A stretch of DNA of 64,000 bases from Arcuatula senhousia (lineage: Eukaryota > Mollusca > Bivalvia > Mytilida > Mytilidae), in assembly GCA_963971305.1 (NCBI GenBank), contig OZ020306.1, positions 38,213,512 to 38,277,511 on the forward strand, written 5' to 3'. A program made the position numbers and the translations under genes. How positions within the stretch are numbered: position 1 is the stretch's first letter; each line of letters begins with the position of its first letter. Positions 11,151 through 23,157 of this stretch are shown here, in pieces. The notes beneath the pieces are model-generated. The model made no database searches, had not been told where the DNA came from, and worked only from the letters and a program-made list of their open reading frames with translations.

Positions 11151-12954
11151 TTTTGCCATGTTTAGTTCTATATGCCCAGGACCAGGACGAAATATGAACT
11201 CATTATACCTTTTCGTTAAACTATTTTCCTTATGATTACACCTTTCGTTTTGTTCATTTATTCCCTCAATTCTTATGTCAACGAGGTCTTCACAAAGGGA
11301 ATAATAGTACACATATTGCTGGAGACGCATACCGTAAAGATAAGTTACCCCGTCAGACCATACAACTATCCACTTGCGTTCTTGTGGAATGTTACAAGTT
11401 ATATATTTTCAAATGGTCTAGTACCTAAGCAACATTTGCTTCGTTGTTTGGATGTACTAAGCATGGTTCGCCAATTGATATATCCGGCGGATTTTCCAAA
11501 TGATTAGACACGGTTCTGTTATACGGGTCGTAGCCTAATAGATCGTACTTATGATCATGTCTACATTTTGGGCAAATATTCTTTGTCACGGGATAAACAA
11601 AGCTACATTTAACACAAACCGTATTTGGAAGCTGCAATTCTTTCTGCTTGTTCGCAATATCAATTTTATCAAACAAGTTTCCAACAACATCCTTATTTTG
11701 ATCCAACTTTATCTCAAAAAGAGTATCTGATATGATACTGTTCCGATAACTTCTAAATATATCAATGTACTTTGTCTCAAAGACATTCACCTTATTAACC
11801 ACATCAGTGTTACTTTCTGTTTGCCATCCTGGTGGCATCATATCAGAATTACTTTCAATTGATTTTTTGCGGTCAATAAGGAAATTCGATATTGATGTAC
11901 AAACATCGACAGGTACTTTAGAATCTAGTCTAATTCTCCCAGATGATCTGCCCACTTTTTGATTGTTATCTATTGCACAATGTACGTATCCTTGGGGGCA
12001 AAATATAGGGTCAATGGGTGAACAAATAAAATTGTGGACAGTAGAATAGAATAAAATACGTGCAAAGTTTTGAGTTTGTCAAACTGTATGATATTAGTGA
12101 GTGAGTGAGTTGGTGTTTTACGCCCGTGCAACGCTATATAGGTTATTTACAGGCGATGAACATGAAAAGGGTGATAAAAGGAACATGAAATGATGATGAT
12201 AAATGAAACATGGGGTGGGGTGGGACACAAAGGACCGGTAAATTTTGAAGAATTAAATTCCTCTGAAAAGCGAATGGTGTGATTAGTTTTATGTTCCGTG
12301 CATAATAAACCTGTTCTACCGCATGCACAGCTGTATTTACTTTTCTGTGATTTGTATGATCAGATGTAAAACCTGTCGCACCATTAAAAAACCTAGAAGA
12401 ACAGGATTACTCTCGGACAACCATTTAGTTTTTTTTCAAAATCTACGTTTTTGTATTCTTGATTTTCCTGAATTATTCGACCCTCTTGATAGAGTACATT
12501 ATTAATTTTGCCGCCAACAATGGTTGAAACGTTTGTAAGGCTCTCTTGTTCATGTTTATCTTGTGTACCCCAGTCATTAAGAGACTGCAGAAACTGTATA
12601 ACATTCTTAATAGTTATGTTTTTAGAAACAAGAGGTACAAGATGACTTTGAGTATTTTCAGCAGTGAGTGAAGAAGTAATATCATTGTCAGTATTAGAGT
12701 CATTAGTATTAGTATTGTCATCCACTGACGCATTCAGTGAAGTGTCACTAAAACTGCTTTCCAACGTCACTGAGCGTGTAAAGTTTTCATTTGCATATTT
12801 AAGACAACCATTGCATATATCAGTAATTTTAGCTAACACCCTGGGCTTGGATTAAACTATGGTCTTTATTTGAACAAATGTCGTGGCTAAGACAACCGCA
12901 CTTCTTTTCAAAACGACGTTTGTAGGATGCAGCCTTTGGTTGGCTTGTAGCCAT
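11151..12954 (-). pseudogene. downstream module gene, copy 2 (broken), zinc-ribbon and transposase-like motifs
   Basis: Minus strand, ATG at 12954 just after a TTTTTTTCAG acceptor-like site. In order: CGCL; CNGCLKYANENF; a Ser/Asp/Asn-rich linker; FLQSLNDWG; QVYYARNIKLITPFAF; then, past a truncated B SINE at 12097-12252, DNNQKVG, a CVKC/CPKC pair forming a likely zinc ribbon, RKWIVVWSDG and GPGHIELN. The last two phrases resemble the catalytic-region signatures I recall in DUF6589-like transposase-related proteins. There are several frameshifts and stops (for example near 12840, 12393 and 11425). It extends further than copy 1 and so shows what the C-terminal half looked like. Function is unproven. 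Confidence 0.55.
12097..12252 (-). mobile_element. family B retroposon, 5'-truncated
   Basis: The tail (GTGAGTGAGTGAGTTGG) through the CCGGTAAATTTTGAAGAA segment, minus orientation. It interrupts copy 2 of the downstream module gene just after the AFQRNLI coding phrase. I see no clear target duplication. Confidence 0.75.
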
Positions 12955-13482
12955 ATCTGAAAAAAAAGAAAAGACTTTTAACTTTTATTAACCATAAATT
13001 TACAACAAAAATTATTAGAGTGTCAAGGTGTCATTGAGTTCCAATCCGGGGAATCAGGCTGTAGTTTCATAGGAGTGGATGGAGGCGTAAACTGATCAAC
13101 ACGATTAATGATGTTGTCCTTTTCCAGCAATCTCCTCAATTACTGCAGTCATTAAGCGTGGGGCAACAAGAACAAATGTACATGGAATGATTACACCTGG
13201 CCTTAATGTATTCATGCACCATGGTGGGTAGGCTGTTGTTGGAACACCATTAATCACACTGGAAATAAATAAATTGTTCTATTGCAATACAAATGTATTA
13301 AGAACGACGAACAGGTTGGTTATAATGATGAAGTTGCATGTTCCTTTCTGTGAATATCCCTGTGTTTATAAATAGCAAAAACTAAAAGAATAAAGGAACA
13401 TGTGGATCGTAATCCTTAGCCAGAGGATCATTCATTTACATGTACACATAATAAAAATTAGTATATTGAAGAAGGGGGTGTC

Positions 13483-13680
13483 CTCAATTCTGTATTCTGT
13501 AAATTTTTGTCCCCTGCATTCTCTATTCTGTAAAGATTTTTTTTTCATTTTTCACATTATTCTTTATTCTGTAAGGGTTATTATTCTCTATTCTTTTGGG
13601 TTTTGTCATTATTCTTTATCTGTTTATCATTATTCTTTATCTGTTAACTTTTTGGCCTGTATTCTATTCTGTTCTGTAAA
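13483..13680. repeat. degenerate pyrimidine-rich repeat (TATTCTGTAA type)
   Basis: Roughly ten imperfect repeats of words like TTATTCTGTAA and TCTATTCTGT, inside the intron of HIRAN copy 2. Confidence 0.6.
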
Positions 13681-13998
13681 CCCGATCCACACCCTCATTG
13701 AAGACAAGATCAACATGTTCATGGCCCTTAAAATAAAGTCCAAAAGACAAAATGATTATGATATGGGATCACTTGTAGATGCCATATAAGATATGAAATA
13801 TGTGTTTAAAGATAAGAACAGGGTACCTGATCTTACCATTTGATTTGGATGGACTCAGATAGGTCCATAATGTCGTATAAAACTTTGTTTGGCTGGGACA
13901 TGACCAATTAGCTCATCTTTGTTCATCACTGCTAGGCTCATCTTGTCAAATGTATTATCATATTCGTGGATGACACTACAGGAAATCCCAGGAGCAGG

Positions 13999-14246
13999 GT
14001 TTTTTTCCATCATCGGAAACCCAGGGGTTCTTCTCTCGCTTACTCATTCATCACCCCTGGAACATAACGCATGAAATACTTCGTTTTTGATAGTTTTGTA
14101 TCGAGCTTTCTGATTGGTCACTTTAGATTTATCTAATGCGATTCAAACATGTTTCTATATATAAATAATCAGATCCTGAACTTCTTGCGTTATGTCCCAG
14201 AGGCGATGAACGAGTAAGCGAGAGAGAACCCCTGGGTTTCCAAGGA
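13999..14246. mobile_element. MITE with about 65-bp terminal inverted repeats
   Basis: The left arm (CGGAAACCCAGGGGTTCTTC onward, through TTACTCATTCATC and ACATAACGCA) is mirrored by the right arm (TGCGTTATGTCCC through GAACCCCTGGGTTTCC). The element is about 248 bp and lacks coding capacity. A T-rich run flanks both sides (ggTTTTTTT), a possible target duplication. It sits inside exon 1 of HIRAN copy 2. Related to the hairpin at 8589. Confidence 0.75.
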
Positions 14247-14339
14247 TGGTTTTTTTTCTGTACACATGATAACCAGTGATCACACTTTGGAAATTGTATT
14301 TTGACATTGAAAACATCTTCTGATCTTGAGTAAACACGT

Positions 14340-14585
14340 GGAAAAATATCGTTTAATTCACCGATTTCCGCCCGTTAAAATTACCGATTTGGCAATACAT
14401 TGGTAAAAATCGACTCTACTACTTACCCAACTTAAGAAAATCGGACCAAAAATTCTTCAGACATATAAGACATAGTAAACAAAATTAAAAAAAAACATTT
14501 TTATTATCCGTTTACAGAGGAAGATCGTTAAATTTATCGACATCGGTAAAATTTGCGATCGGTATAAGTACCAATCACTCCAAAC
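14340..14585 (-). promoter_or_regulatory. upstream segment of HIRAN copy 2 with ACCGAT words
   Basis: Read on the minus strand, this segment contains GTGATTGGTA, TACCGATCG and TTTTACCGATGTCG, resembling the region upstream of copy 1. It marks the shared 5' end of the module. Regulatory meaning is inferred only. Confidence 0.3.
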
Positions 14586-14877
14586 TTGCACTAGCCTTGA
14601 CTCCCTTGTCTGCAAGCTGCTTCTTGTACACCTGTCACGTCCGCTCCGCAACCACAAACAGTCGCATTGAACTCATCAAACTTCATGTCCTCTGGTTTCA
14701 TATAAAATTCCTCATTTAAAGTCCTATGTTTTTAACTTTGGGATCAATTAATTATGAGACAAAATTTAAAAAAAGACTTAAAACACTTACATTAATACAT
14801 GCGGCTTCGAGACGTTTACAAAATGACGACATTTATGTGTACATTGTACCGAGTTCATGGCTTTTTTGTAATATATT

Positions 14878-15060
14878 CGGAGAGGGCGGAAAGGGGAGAC
14901 AGGGGTACGGGGTTGAGGAGGCGGGGTGTAGAAGGGACGGGGAACGGGGGTAGAGTGGGGCGGGAACGGAGGTGGAAGGGGCGGGCTTCCGGGGTTGAGG
15001 TGGCGGGGGTAGAAGGGGGCAGGGAGCGGGTGAAGAGCACCCCCTGTTCACCCCCCCCCC
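14878..15060. repeat. G-rich purine tract
   Basis: About 180 bases with strong G+A bias on the plus strand (GGGGTAGAGTGGGGCGGG and similar), ending in a C run. It stands out from the AT-rich surroundings and could form G-quadruplexes. A shorter relative lies at 23158-23230. Confidence 0.7.
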
Positions 15061-15155
15061 ATTATTCATCCACGGGAGCGGAAAATATGAATTTGTTAAT
15101 TGTTAATTTGTTTTGTTGAATTAAAAAAAAATTAAATTTTATAGTTTTTATTTTG

Positions 15156-15311
15156 AAAATAATTTTAAGGAATGATTTTAATTTTGGAACATATACGAAA
15201 TTAAATGGTTAGGGTAATTTTATGCTTCGTGCTTTATTTGGCGTAAAATTACCCTAACCATTTTATTTCGTATAATATGTTCCAATATGAAAATCATTCC
15301 TAAAATTATTT
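15156..15311. repeat. long hairpin (inverted repeat), about 67-bp arms
   Basis: Arms 15156-15222 and 15244-15311 are reverse complements with few differences (TTAGGGTAATTTTA against TAAAATTACCCTAA at the inner end), around a 21-base loop. No coding content. Probably a small MITE or foldback element. Confidence 0.8.
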
Positions 15312-16740
15312 ATTTACTTGACTTGCCAAATCATATTATTAATAGACTCAGAGGATGACAACACTGTTAAAAGAACACTGCTTTATTTATATAACAGATT
15401 TGCACAAAAAGTTTAATCTAAAATATTTGACTTATATCTCAGCACCATACATATATATACATTTTTCTTTAACTTTTGATATTTATAATTTAAATATACA
15501 GAATTTTCAAACATTTTCAAACATAAATTACAAAGAATCAAACTGTTCCAAAAGTTGTCTAAACGGTGATTGTGTTCATGCTGTAAAAATAAAAGCATTA
15601 AGCTAAATAGTATTGCAAAACATAAATAATAAATACTCCGAAAATAAACATATTTATTTTCTTTCATTTCTGGAGTTTATTACATCAGTTCCAATCATAC
15701 TTTTCTGGTATGCACCTAGACTAAGCTATATACCGTGCTTGTCTGGTTGCCTGTTTGAAAAACAGACAGACACGCGTACATTTCACCAAACGCTTATCAG
15801 AATGGAATACTTTTCACAGCTTCTCGTTATTTCAGAAGTGATTTTAGTAACTGAGTTAATTTACGTCATTGTTATAGCATAGACGTATGGGTGTTTATAT
15901 CAAGGACATAAATGATAATTTTCCTGCAGAGTTTCAAAGAACTCTGTTAATAGATAGAGCTTCAAAACTGCAACAAAATGTAGTGAATAGTCAACACATG
16001 CTCAATTGGATAGTGATTTCTTTCACAGTCGTATTACTTAAACAAAGAGGCCTATTATTTAAACATAGGTAACTAGAGGGATCATCTTCCTGTCAACTCC
16101 AATACTGTTCATTACATGAAGTGTCATTTGTATCATTAATTTCCATGTTCTAACAAAATGTTTAATTCTTTAGACAATGTAAACGAAACCATGTTATCCA
16201 ATATTTATATTTTTGCTATGCAATCATTAATACGGCGGTGGTTCATGAAAAACATAAATATAGTTACACATTCAGGAGGCTGAATTTTAATATTAGTAAC
16301 CATTTTGGAGTTATTTGCTACAAATCTCCTGTTTGCCCCTACGTTCCATTTTTAGCCATGGCAGCTAGTTTTTCGTCAAACCAAAAATCCGAACGATCAT
16401 TTTGTAAAAGATTAAAAGACGTAATATAGAAAAATCCTACCATGCTATGCTACATTTGGCAAAGTGGTTTTAGAGAAGATTTTTAAGCATTCGAACAAAA
16501 ATCTCAGGGTTATAATCCCTTACTGCACGGTCCTACAACTTTGGATCTGTTACAAATTTTGTAGGTCTTGGTGTGCTTCACCATCTGTAATTTAAACTTT
16601 TCGTATTTTGTATAGTTTCCAAGATATAGGTCTAAAAAGTCAATATGCAAATGGGTGCAAAAGCCGAATTGCCATACTTTATTAACCAAAACCTTCCTTG
16701 TCTTCATTTTTAGGTTTAACAAAATTTCAAAAGTTTTTCT
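15312..16740. other. AT-rich non-coding stretch
   Basis: Several short frames but no recognisable domain, splice structure or repeat. Confidence 0.4.
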
Positions 16741-17123
16741 GCTGCTGTGACCTTGACCTTCAATGAAATTACCCCAAAATCAATGAGATTCCTCCTCTTA
16801 TGATAAGGAACAATATACCAAAGTTTCATTATAATCTGTTGAGAACTTTTTGAGTTATGGTCCGGAAACCACTTATTCAAGAAATTTTCTAACGTTTTTT
16901 TCTGTTGCCTTGACCTTGAACGAATTTAGCCCAAAATCGATAAAGTTTCTCCTCTCATGATAAGTAACAATATAGCAAAGTTTCATTAAAATCAGTTGAG
17001 AACTGTCTGAGTTATGTTCCAGAAACCACTAATTCAAGAAATTTCCTATCGTTTTTCTGTGGCTGTGACCTTTACCTTGAACGGATTTATCCCAACATCA
17101 ATAGGGTTCCTCTATTATGGTAT
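16741..17123. repeat. tandem repeat, about 157-bp unit
   Basis: Two full units and a partial third, each with TGACCTTGACCTT, a TCTCATGATAAG-like phrase and GTTGAGAACT (16838 and 16995, 157 apart). It is cut by the B retroposon that follows. Confidence 0.75.
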
Positions 17124-17586
17124 GTGAGTGAGTTGGTGTTTTACGCCCGACCGTGCAACGCTATATAGGTTATTTACAGGCGATGAACATGAAAAGGGTG
17201 ATACAATGAACATGAAATGATGATAAGGGGTGGGGTGACAAACAAAGGAACGGTAAATTTTGAAGAACCACAGAAAAAGGGAAGCGGTGGGTAGGGGCAG
17301 AAAATTAAGTCTATGTGCTGCACTACTTGGTAGTCCGCAAAGGGGTATTTTCCGTGCATGAAGCGTGGCACTCTCCCAACACGTAAGCCCACTGGTCAGT
17401 TATTATAGACCTGACAACCCCCGCGGACGAGGGTTACCCTAATCAGCCACCTAGGGTACACACTTGGTCGCTCCGTTGACCGAGCACTAAACCGACGTCA
17501 GAATCCCAAGACCCTTAGTCGCTTCTTACGACAAGCTATATTAGGCTCTGCTGCGGGCCTTTTCGCCACCCGGGCGCCGCACGGGA
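17124..17586 (-). mobile_element. family B retroposon, near full length
   Basis: Minus-strand B copy from the (GTGA) tail to the GCACGGGA head, with small internal deletions. It is inserted at the edge of the 157-bp tandem repeat. No clear target duplication found. Confidence 0.8.
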
Positions 17587-18589
17587 CTTGATCAATAAAT
17601 AAATACTTCGAACTGTGACATGCAGGTGCTCGCTGTCGGAGATATACCGGTAGTTGAACTGAAACAAAGACGCATTTTTACGTATTTAAATACTCTTTCT
17701 TAGATGTTCATAAGTTTGCAGAAAAAGATATGATTCTCTATTTCAATTTTCTTGTCCTCAAATATTAGAAAACCCTAAAGATGCCTTTCTGTTGAGATTA
17801 AAAATAGAGCTATAAATAGATTTTTATTGTTTGTACTTGGCAGTTTTAAACTTTCAATTTAAGACATTTTCCATGTAAATGTTAATTTGGCTTCTATGAA
17901 GATTTTATTATTCAAAAATTCTAATCGGTATTATGATCTTTAATATCGGAATGTTTCACAAATATATTACTTACATGTATAAACATTTATTAGATGTACA
18001 ATATGTTATGGCCTTTTTTATATGCCACTTTTTTTTAGGCTGGCTTTTCAAGGGAGTTTATTCCAAATTTAATTTTGAATTTTATGTAAAGGTTTAACTC
18101 CCTTGTGTGTGTACATAATTTCTTACCGTCGTTTTTTAATAAATGACATTTTGATCGGATATTTGTGTTTTATTTTATTAGCAGCCTTACAAATAACGGA
18201 GCAAGGAGTAACCTTGGGAAAAAAACCATCACTTAGCATCAGTTGGTTTTTTTTTTATCTGAGCAATTAAACAATGGTGAACATAAATAGATTTTAATTG
18301 ATTATTTCTGAATTGAAAACAAACATGGCGGATCACCGTAATCGTTTGTTTTACTACTCGGATAAGTTTGGCTTTTTGTCACTTTATGTGGATATCTATT
18401 AAAGATAAAATAATTTATCCGATAGTAATTAATTAGTTTTTTAAAAATATGGTCTCATCTAGCTTATTGACGAACTTAAGATTAAAAGTACTGACACTTC
18501 TCGTACACTAAAGTCAAGTCCTTGAGTCTCCTTATATATGCTGCGGAGGTAAGATACTAAAGGTTTCTTCTAACACAAGGAATTGGTGA
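17587..18589. other. AT-rich non-coding stretch upstream of the piggyBac relic
   Basis: No gene supported. An ATG in good context at 18325 (AAACATGGCGGAT) opens only a 26-codon frame. Confidence 0.35.
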
Positions 18590-19662
18590 TGATAATGATG
18601 AAAGTGACAATGAAATGAGCTCTGACGAAGAATATGCAAATAAAATTCCAGTCCTTGAATTACCTGGAGGAGATAATCTTATAATTAACGGTTGGCATAA
18701 CTACAGGAACGCGCTTTGCCCCTCTTGTTCAACCCTGCTCGTAGGACAGGTCCAACTTGCATCATGTCCCCAAAGAAAGATCCCATTGATTTTTTAACTT
18801 ATTTGTTGATGATGTCTACATTACCCTTCTTATTGAACACTGTCATACTTATGCAAACTTTCAAAAGGAGATGTTTCCAAACCAAAATAAAATGCCATGG
18901 GTGAGACCATCAATAGCAGAAATGAAAGCATTCCTTGGTCTTTGTTTTCAAATGGGCATTGACAGAAAACCAAATACAAGAATGTATTGGTCTACTGGTC
19001 CTCTCTTATCTAGACCCCTCTTCCCAGGCGACGGTTTTCTACAGCTGATGAGATACCAGCATATTTCTGACCCAGAAAATGAGCATCAGCCAGGAACACA
19101 AAACTTTGATCCTCTGTATATAGTTAAAGAATTTGTACATGCCAAAGAAACCACACAAGTGGGGAGTTAAAGCTTGGGTTCTAGCTGAAAGTCAGAGTAG
19201 CTATATACAATTTGTAGACATATATCCTGGGAGACAGGACTCGGTAGTTCTGTTGTTAAAAATTGCCTTAATAAAACAGATCTTGCCAGCAGGGGATATC
19301 ATGTTTACACAGACAACTTCTTCACAAGTACCAAGATCTATAGGACAACTATGCAACATCTGCTTGTGGCATGGAAAAGTACTCTCGCAGGGGGCTCCCA
19401 AGAGATATAACGACAAAGAAGCCTATTGGTATCAATATGAGAGGTGACATGCTCATTCATCAAAAGACTGTTTAATAACTGGTGTATGGAGAGACACCAA
19501 AAAAATGTGTACTTATCATCAATCCATGATGATTCTACTAATCAGGTACAGAGAGGGTTTAATTTGATGGGAACTTTGTTCGACATAACTTTGTTTGTCC
19601 AAAGGCATTCAGTAATTACACAAGTAACTTGGGTGGTGTCGATCATGCTGACCAGTACATAC
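18590..19662 (+). pseudogene. piggyBac-like transposase, 5' part (interrupted)
   Basis: The broken frame shows an acidic N-terminus, then AEMKAFLGLCFQMGI, RPLFPGDGF-type text, WGVKAWVLAES, GYHVYTDNFFTS and LGGVDHADQY. These are hallmark positions of the piggyBac DDE transposase. The second and third catalytic Asp lie in YTDNFF and GGVDHAD. The usual first Asp (LADS in relatives I recall) is Glu here (LAES). Several frameshifts and a premature stop show decay. The gene is cut after codon phrase ADQYI by the gypsy element at 19663, and continues at 34056. Confidence 0.75.
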
Positions 19663-20603
19663 TGTAACGAACCGACCTCGCTAATGGTTTGCTACTAAAC
19701 TGTAGGCTTTGATGAAGGAAATCAAAAAGTTGGAAAGTTTGATATTTGTATTATAATCAAATTATATTTATAATAGTAGTCAACAAATCACAATAGTCAA
19801 TGAATATTATAAAGTTAAGCATAAAATTCTACTTGGTGCTTGGTGTTCTGCATTTCTTAAGAAATCTTGAAAAATAAGTTATAAAATGGAAATAAAAGAC
19901 TCAAAGAGGAATAACTCTAATTGAATAAATAGAAAAATATGATGAAAATAATTTGGAGCATCAAGGAATTCCCTTGATGTAGCACCGACGAGTTACTTGG
20001 TGCAAGCCAAAAATCAGCACCGAGTAAATAAGTTACTTGGTGCTCGGCAGCCGACAGATTTCCAGTAAATAAATAAATAAATTAAAGTATAGAATTGATA
20101 GAATCTCCGAGCTAATTATAAATAGACAATTACCAATTTTTGAACAAAGCTTACTTGCTGTTGAGCCATAAATTCGGCATTAACTTCTGATTTTGAATTT
20201 ATCGGTAATTTAGAAAGCTTGATTTACATCAAACGACAGCGAACCGAAGATTGACAGCTCGGTGCACCGAATTCGATATTTATAGAAGTCATGACGTAGT
20301 AAACAACAACAAGTAAATAAATACACAAAAACAGTTGACAGGAAAAGGCACCCGATTTGACAATTGCTTTTCAACAGAGCGATAAATCGCTAATTATTAA
20401 GTTATTTGGAAGTGACACATCAATTAAATGATGCGATTACATAAAATATTATTCAGGTAAACTATGCAACCCCCGAGAACACCCTACGAAGCGTAATAAT
20501 GAACATCTGTGTCAAATTGTACCAGCGAAAATAGAAAAGTAACTCGAACTGGCGAAACACATAATTATTGTGTATAACATAATAAAATTAGCCGGTCGTA
20601 ACA
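19663..20603 (-). repeat. left LTR (3' LTR of the minus-strand gypsy element)
   Basis: Begins TGTAACGAACCGACC and ends GCCGGTCGTAACA on the plus strand, so it has TG...CA ends with short inverted termini. Contains repeated words ACTTGGTGC and CAGCACCGAGTAAATAAG. A block near 19886-19955 is missing from the other LTR. Confidence 0.9.
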
Positions 20604-20617
20604 CTTCCCCCCTTCCC
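20604..20617 (-). other. polypurine tract
   Basis: Read on the minus strand, GGGAAGGGGGGAAG lies directly against the LTR start TGTTACGACC. This is the expected position of the plus-strand primer. Confidence 0.8.
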
Positions 20618-21215
20618 GTAGAAAAGGGATTTGCCCGCAAATCAACATGACACAGATGTAGCAATGTAATTATAAGGATACTGAATAATCACCATTGAAC
20701 ACTAGTCAAATGCTAAATACCAGCACCATGCACCACATATAATAAAATTCAACATTAGAATTAATCAATCATACACATGTACCATAACACATTTATACCC
20801 AATAAGGTTAACTCTTGCTGAGGTCGAATGCACCAAGAAACAATGATATATCATACAAATAATAATAACGATATATGAATGTCAAATCTCACACATTGTC
20901 ACATGTCTCTTCATAATAATGAGTAACAAAAGAAAATCATGGGCGATATACCATAGACAGTATATTCAACAAATATCTTGGTGCACCAAACCCAGCAAGT
21001 AAAGGAAGAAAAACCAAAAAAAAATATCTGCATATATTCTTCACACTCAACAAATTGTCAGTTCTACTGAACTTGGACCCAACGAAACGAATGATAACTC
21101 AGAGCTCTCGAAATGAAATATTAATTAATCTGCGACCACCAATTTCTCTACAAAGATAATAGAAGTTATAAATTTCGAGAGCTCGGAGAAACCAAGGGTT
21201 GGGAAAGAACCAACA
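20618..21215. other. gypsy internal non-coding region
   Basis: No coding sequence recognised. A hairpin is formed by GAGCTCTCGAAAT (about 21101) and ATTTCGAGAGCTC (about 21173). Confidence 0.5.
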
Positions 21216-21539
21216 TTTATGGAACGCCATCACTGCCTTATATGAAGAAACCATCATGACATGATGTAAAAAGCTATTACTTGATGTCAAACACTACTGA
21301 CATGATTTAAATCCTATACTACTCTATGTGAAATCGTAACTAATTGATATGAAGATCCTATTACATGATATGAAAACTTCATTACATTATACGAATACTT
21401 CTTTACATGATATGAAAACTTCTCTACATTATACGAATACTTCTTTACATGATATGAAAGATTCTCTACATTATACGAATACTTATTTACATGATATGAA
21501 AACTTCTCTACAGTATACGAATACTTCTTTATCATATAT

Positions 21540-22260
21540 TTACTAAATAATACAGCCTTTTTAGATATTCTATACCAAACAGATGATTCTAGCCATATCA
21601 CTGTCTTTTCATATCATACCCATTGAAAATCCATAACACACCCTAGAAATCAATAACACACCCCTAAAATCCATATCACACCCCAAAAATCAATAACATA
21701 CCCTAGAAAATTAAAATGCCCAAATTTAAAGAAAAATCAAAATTTGCCCTAAAAAAAGATTTTTCGAGTTGCATATGCATATGACACGAGCATTAGCGAG
21801 GCATTTAAAAAAAATTAAATTTTGGTTATTTTATGGAAACGTCACAAAAACACTGTATGTATCAGTGGAAGTTAATAAAAAAAAACAACTCTATCGCCTC
21901 AATGCAAAGATATATACTAAAATAGATACATATAACTAAATATATCCAACTTTATTTTGTAAACTTGTCATCAGAAGGAAAAGAGGAGACATTTTCAAAC
22001 TTAATTTTATGAACTTTTGTGTGCATTAATAAAAGAAACAACATAAATAACTCCATTATTTAGTCAAATTAGAATATTGAATATGTAAATTCTTTATATT
22101 CTTAAAATATATGATAAACAAAATATAATATGGCTATTTTCATATCATACCCCATACCTCCCTCGACCAATATCATACCCTCGAGCTAAAGCTCTCGGGA
22201 TGATATTGGCGTCTCGGGAAGATATGAGATATGATATAAAAACAGCCATATGATATTTTA
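21540..22260. other. insertion splitting the left foldback arm
   Basis: This block has no counterpart in the right arm. It includes a short repeat of CCATAACACACCCTAGAAAT-like units (21627-21715) and, near 22167-22210, a hairpin with CCAATATCATACCCTCGAG and its near complement. Probably an independent small transposon. Confidence 0.5.
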
Positions 22261-22860
22261 TATTTACATGATATGAAAACTTCGTTACATTATACGAATA
22301 CTTCTTAACATGATATGAAAACTTCGTTACATTATGCGAATACTTCTTTACATGATATGGAAACTTCGTCACATTATGCGAATACTTCTTTACATGATAT
22401 GGAATCCCCTTTACATGATTTAAATACTTCTCTACTCTATACAAAAACTTAATGATAAGGTATAGAAGTTCATTACCATGATATGAAAACTTCTTTATAT
22501 GAAACAAACACATCTTTCCATGATATGGAAACATTATTACATGATACTAAAACTCCATTACGTTATATGAAAACTTCACTACATGATACGGACACTTCAT
22601 TACATGATATGAACACTTCATTACACTGTACAAAAGTATATTGTCATGTTGCTTTATGTGAATTTTCTTATATTTCATATGAACAAATGATCATTTTAAT
22701 ACATATACAACTCTTTTAAAATGATAATAAAAAGTAAGCCGCCATTTTGTTTACAAAATGGACGACATCCTAAAAGATCTGAAATTAGAATTTCTTTGTG
22801 TCCCACGTTTTCTGATATCAGAAATAATCTATTTGAAAGTATTAACAAATATAATATTGA

Positions 22861-23122
22861 GGGGCCGACCATTTAACTTGAAGGGGGGGCTTTGTTTTTT
22901 TCCAAAAAAAAATATTCTGAAAATTATTTTTGATGAAAAAAATATTTTGGCAGCTGAATATTCTGAAGGATTTCTGCTATAAAAAATAATGCTGATAATA
23001 AAAAAAGATATTCTGTCGCGACGCCTTCGAAAAATAAATATTTTGTCCGCTCTGCACGGAAAAAAAATTCTGATCAAAACAAAAAACCAAGCCCCCCCCC
23101 TTCAATTTAAATGGTCCGTCCC
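22861..23122. mobile_element. MITE with about 40-bp inverted termini
   Basis: Left end GACCATTTAACTTGAAGGGG and right end CCCCTTCAATTTAAATGGTC are inverted copies. About 260 bp, AT-rich centre, no coding capacity. It lies in the core of the foldback element. Confidence 0.65.
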
Positions 23123-23157
23123 TAACTACTTTAATAAATTCTACTGGTGCTTCAATA

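Larger units (their letters stand above)
13023..14316 (-). pseudogene. HIRAN-domain gene, copy 2 (broken by frameshifts and a MITE)
   Basis: Exon 1 runs from the ATG at 14316 to a conserved donor at 13837/13836 (ATG|GTAAGA). Exon 2 runs from 13258 (after TTTCCAG) to the stop at 13023. The HIRAN pattern is clearer here than in copy 1: FQSVITGYHVYR, then AVMNKDELIGHVPA. The end reads SPDWNSMTP, matching SPDWKALTP of copy 1. A MITE at 13999-14246 splits exon 1, and frameshifts occur after GHVPA and within exon 2. The intron holds a degenerate TTCTGTAA repeat tract (13483-13680). An AATAAA lies between this stop and the next ATG, 68 bases on, exactly as in copy 1. Confidence 0.65.

Noticed and set aside
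14799..15119. Gly/Arg-rich frame and its Pro-rich complement
   Set aside because: Low-complexity translation of the G-rich tract in all frames.
18325..18404. Short frame starting AAACATGGCGGAT
   Set aside because: 26 codons only; no donor or downstream exon convincingly found.
22758..22982. Frame opening MDDILKDLKLEF in good start context
   Set aside because: It soon runs into a MITE with poly-A tracts. The first 30 residues are too few to assign.
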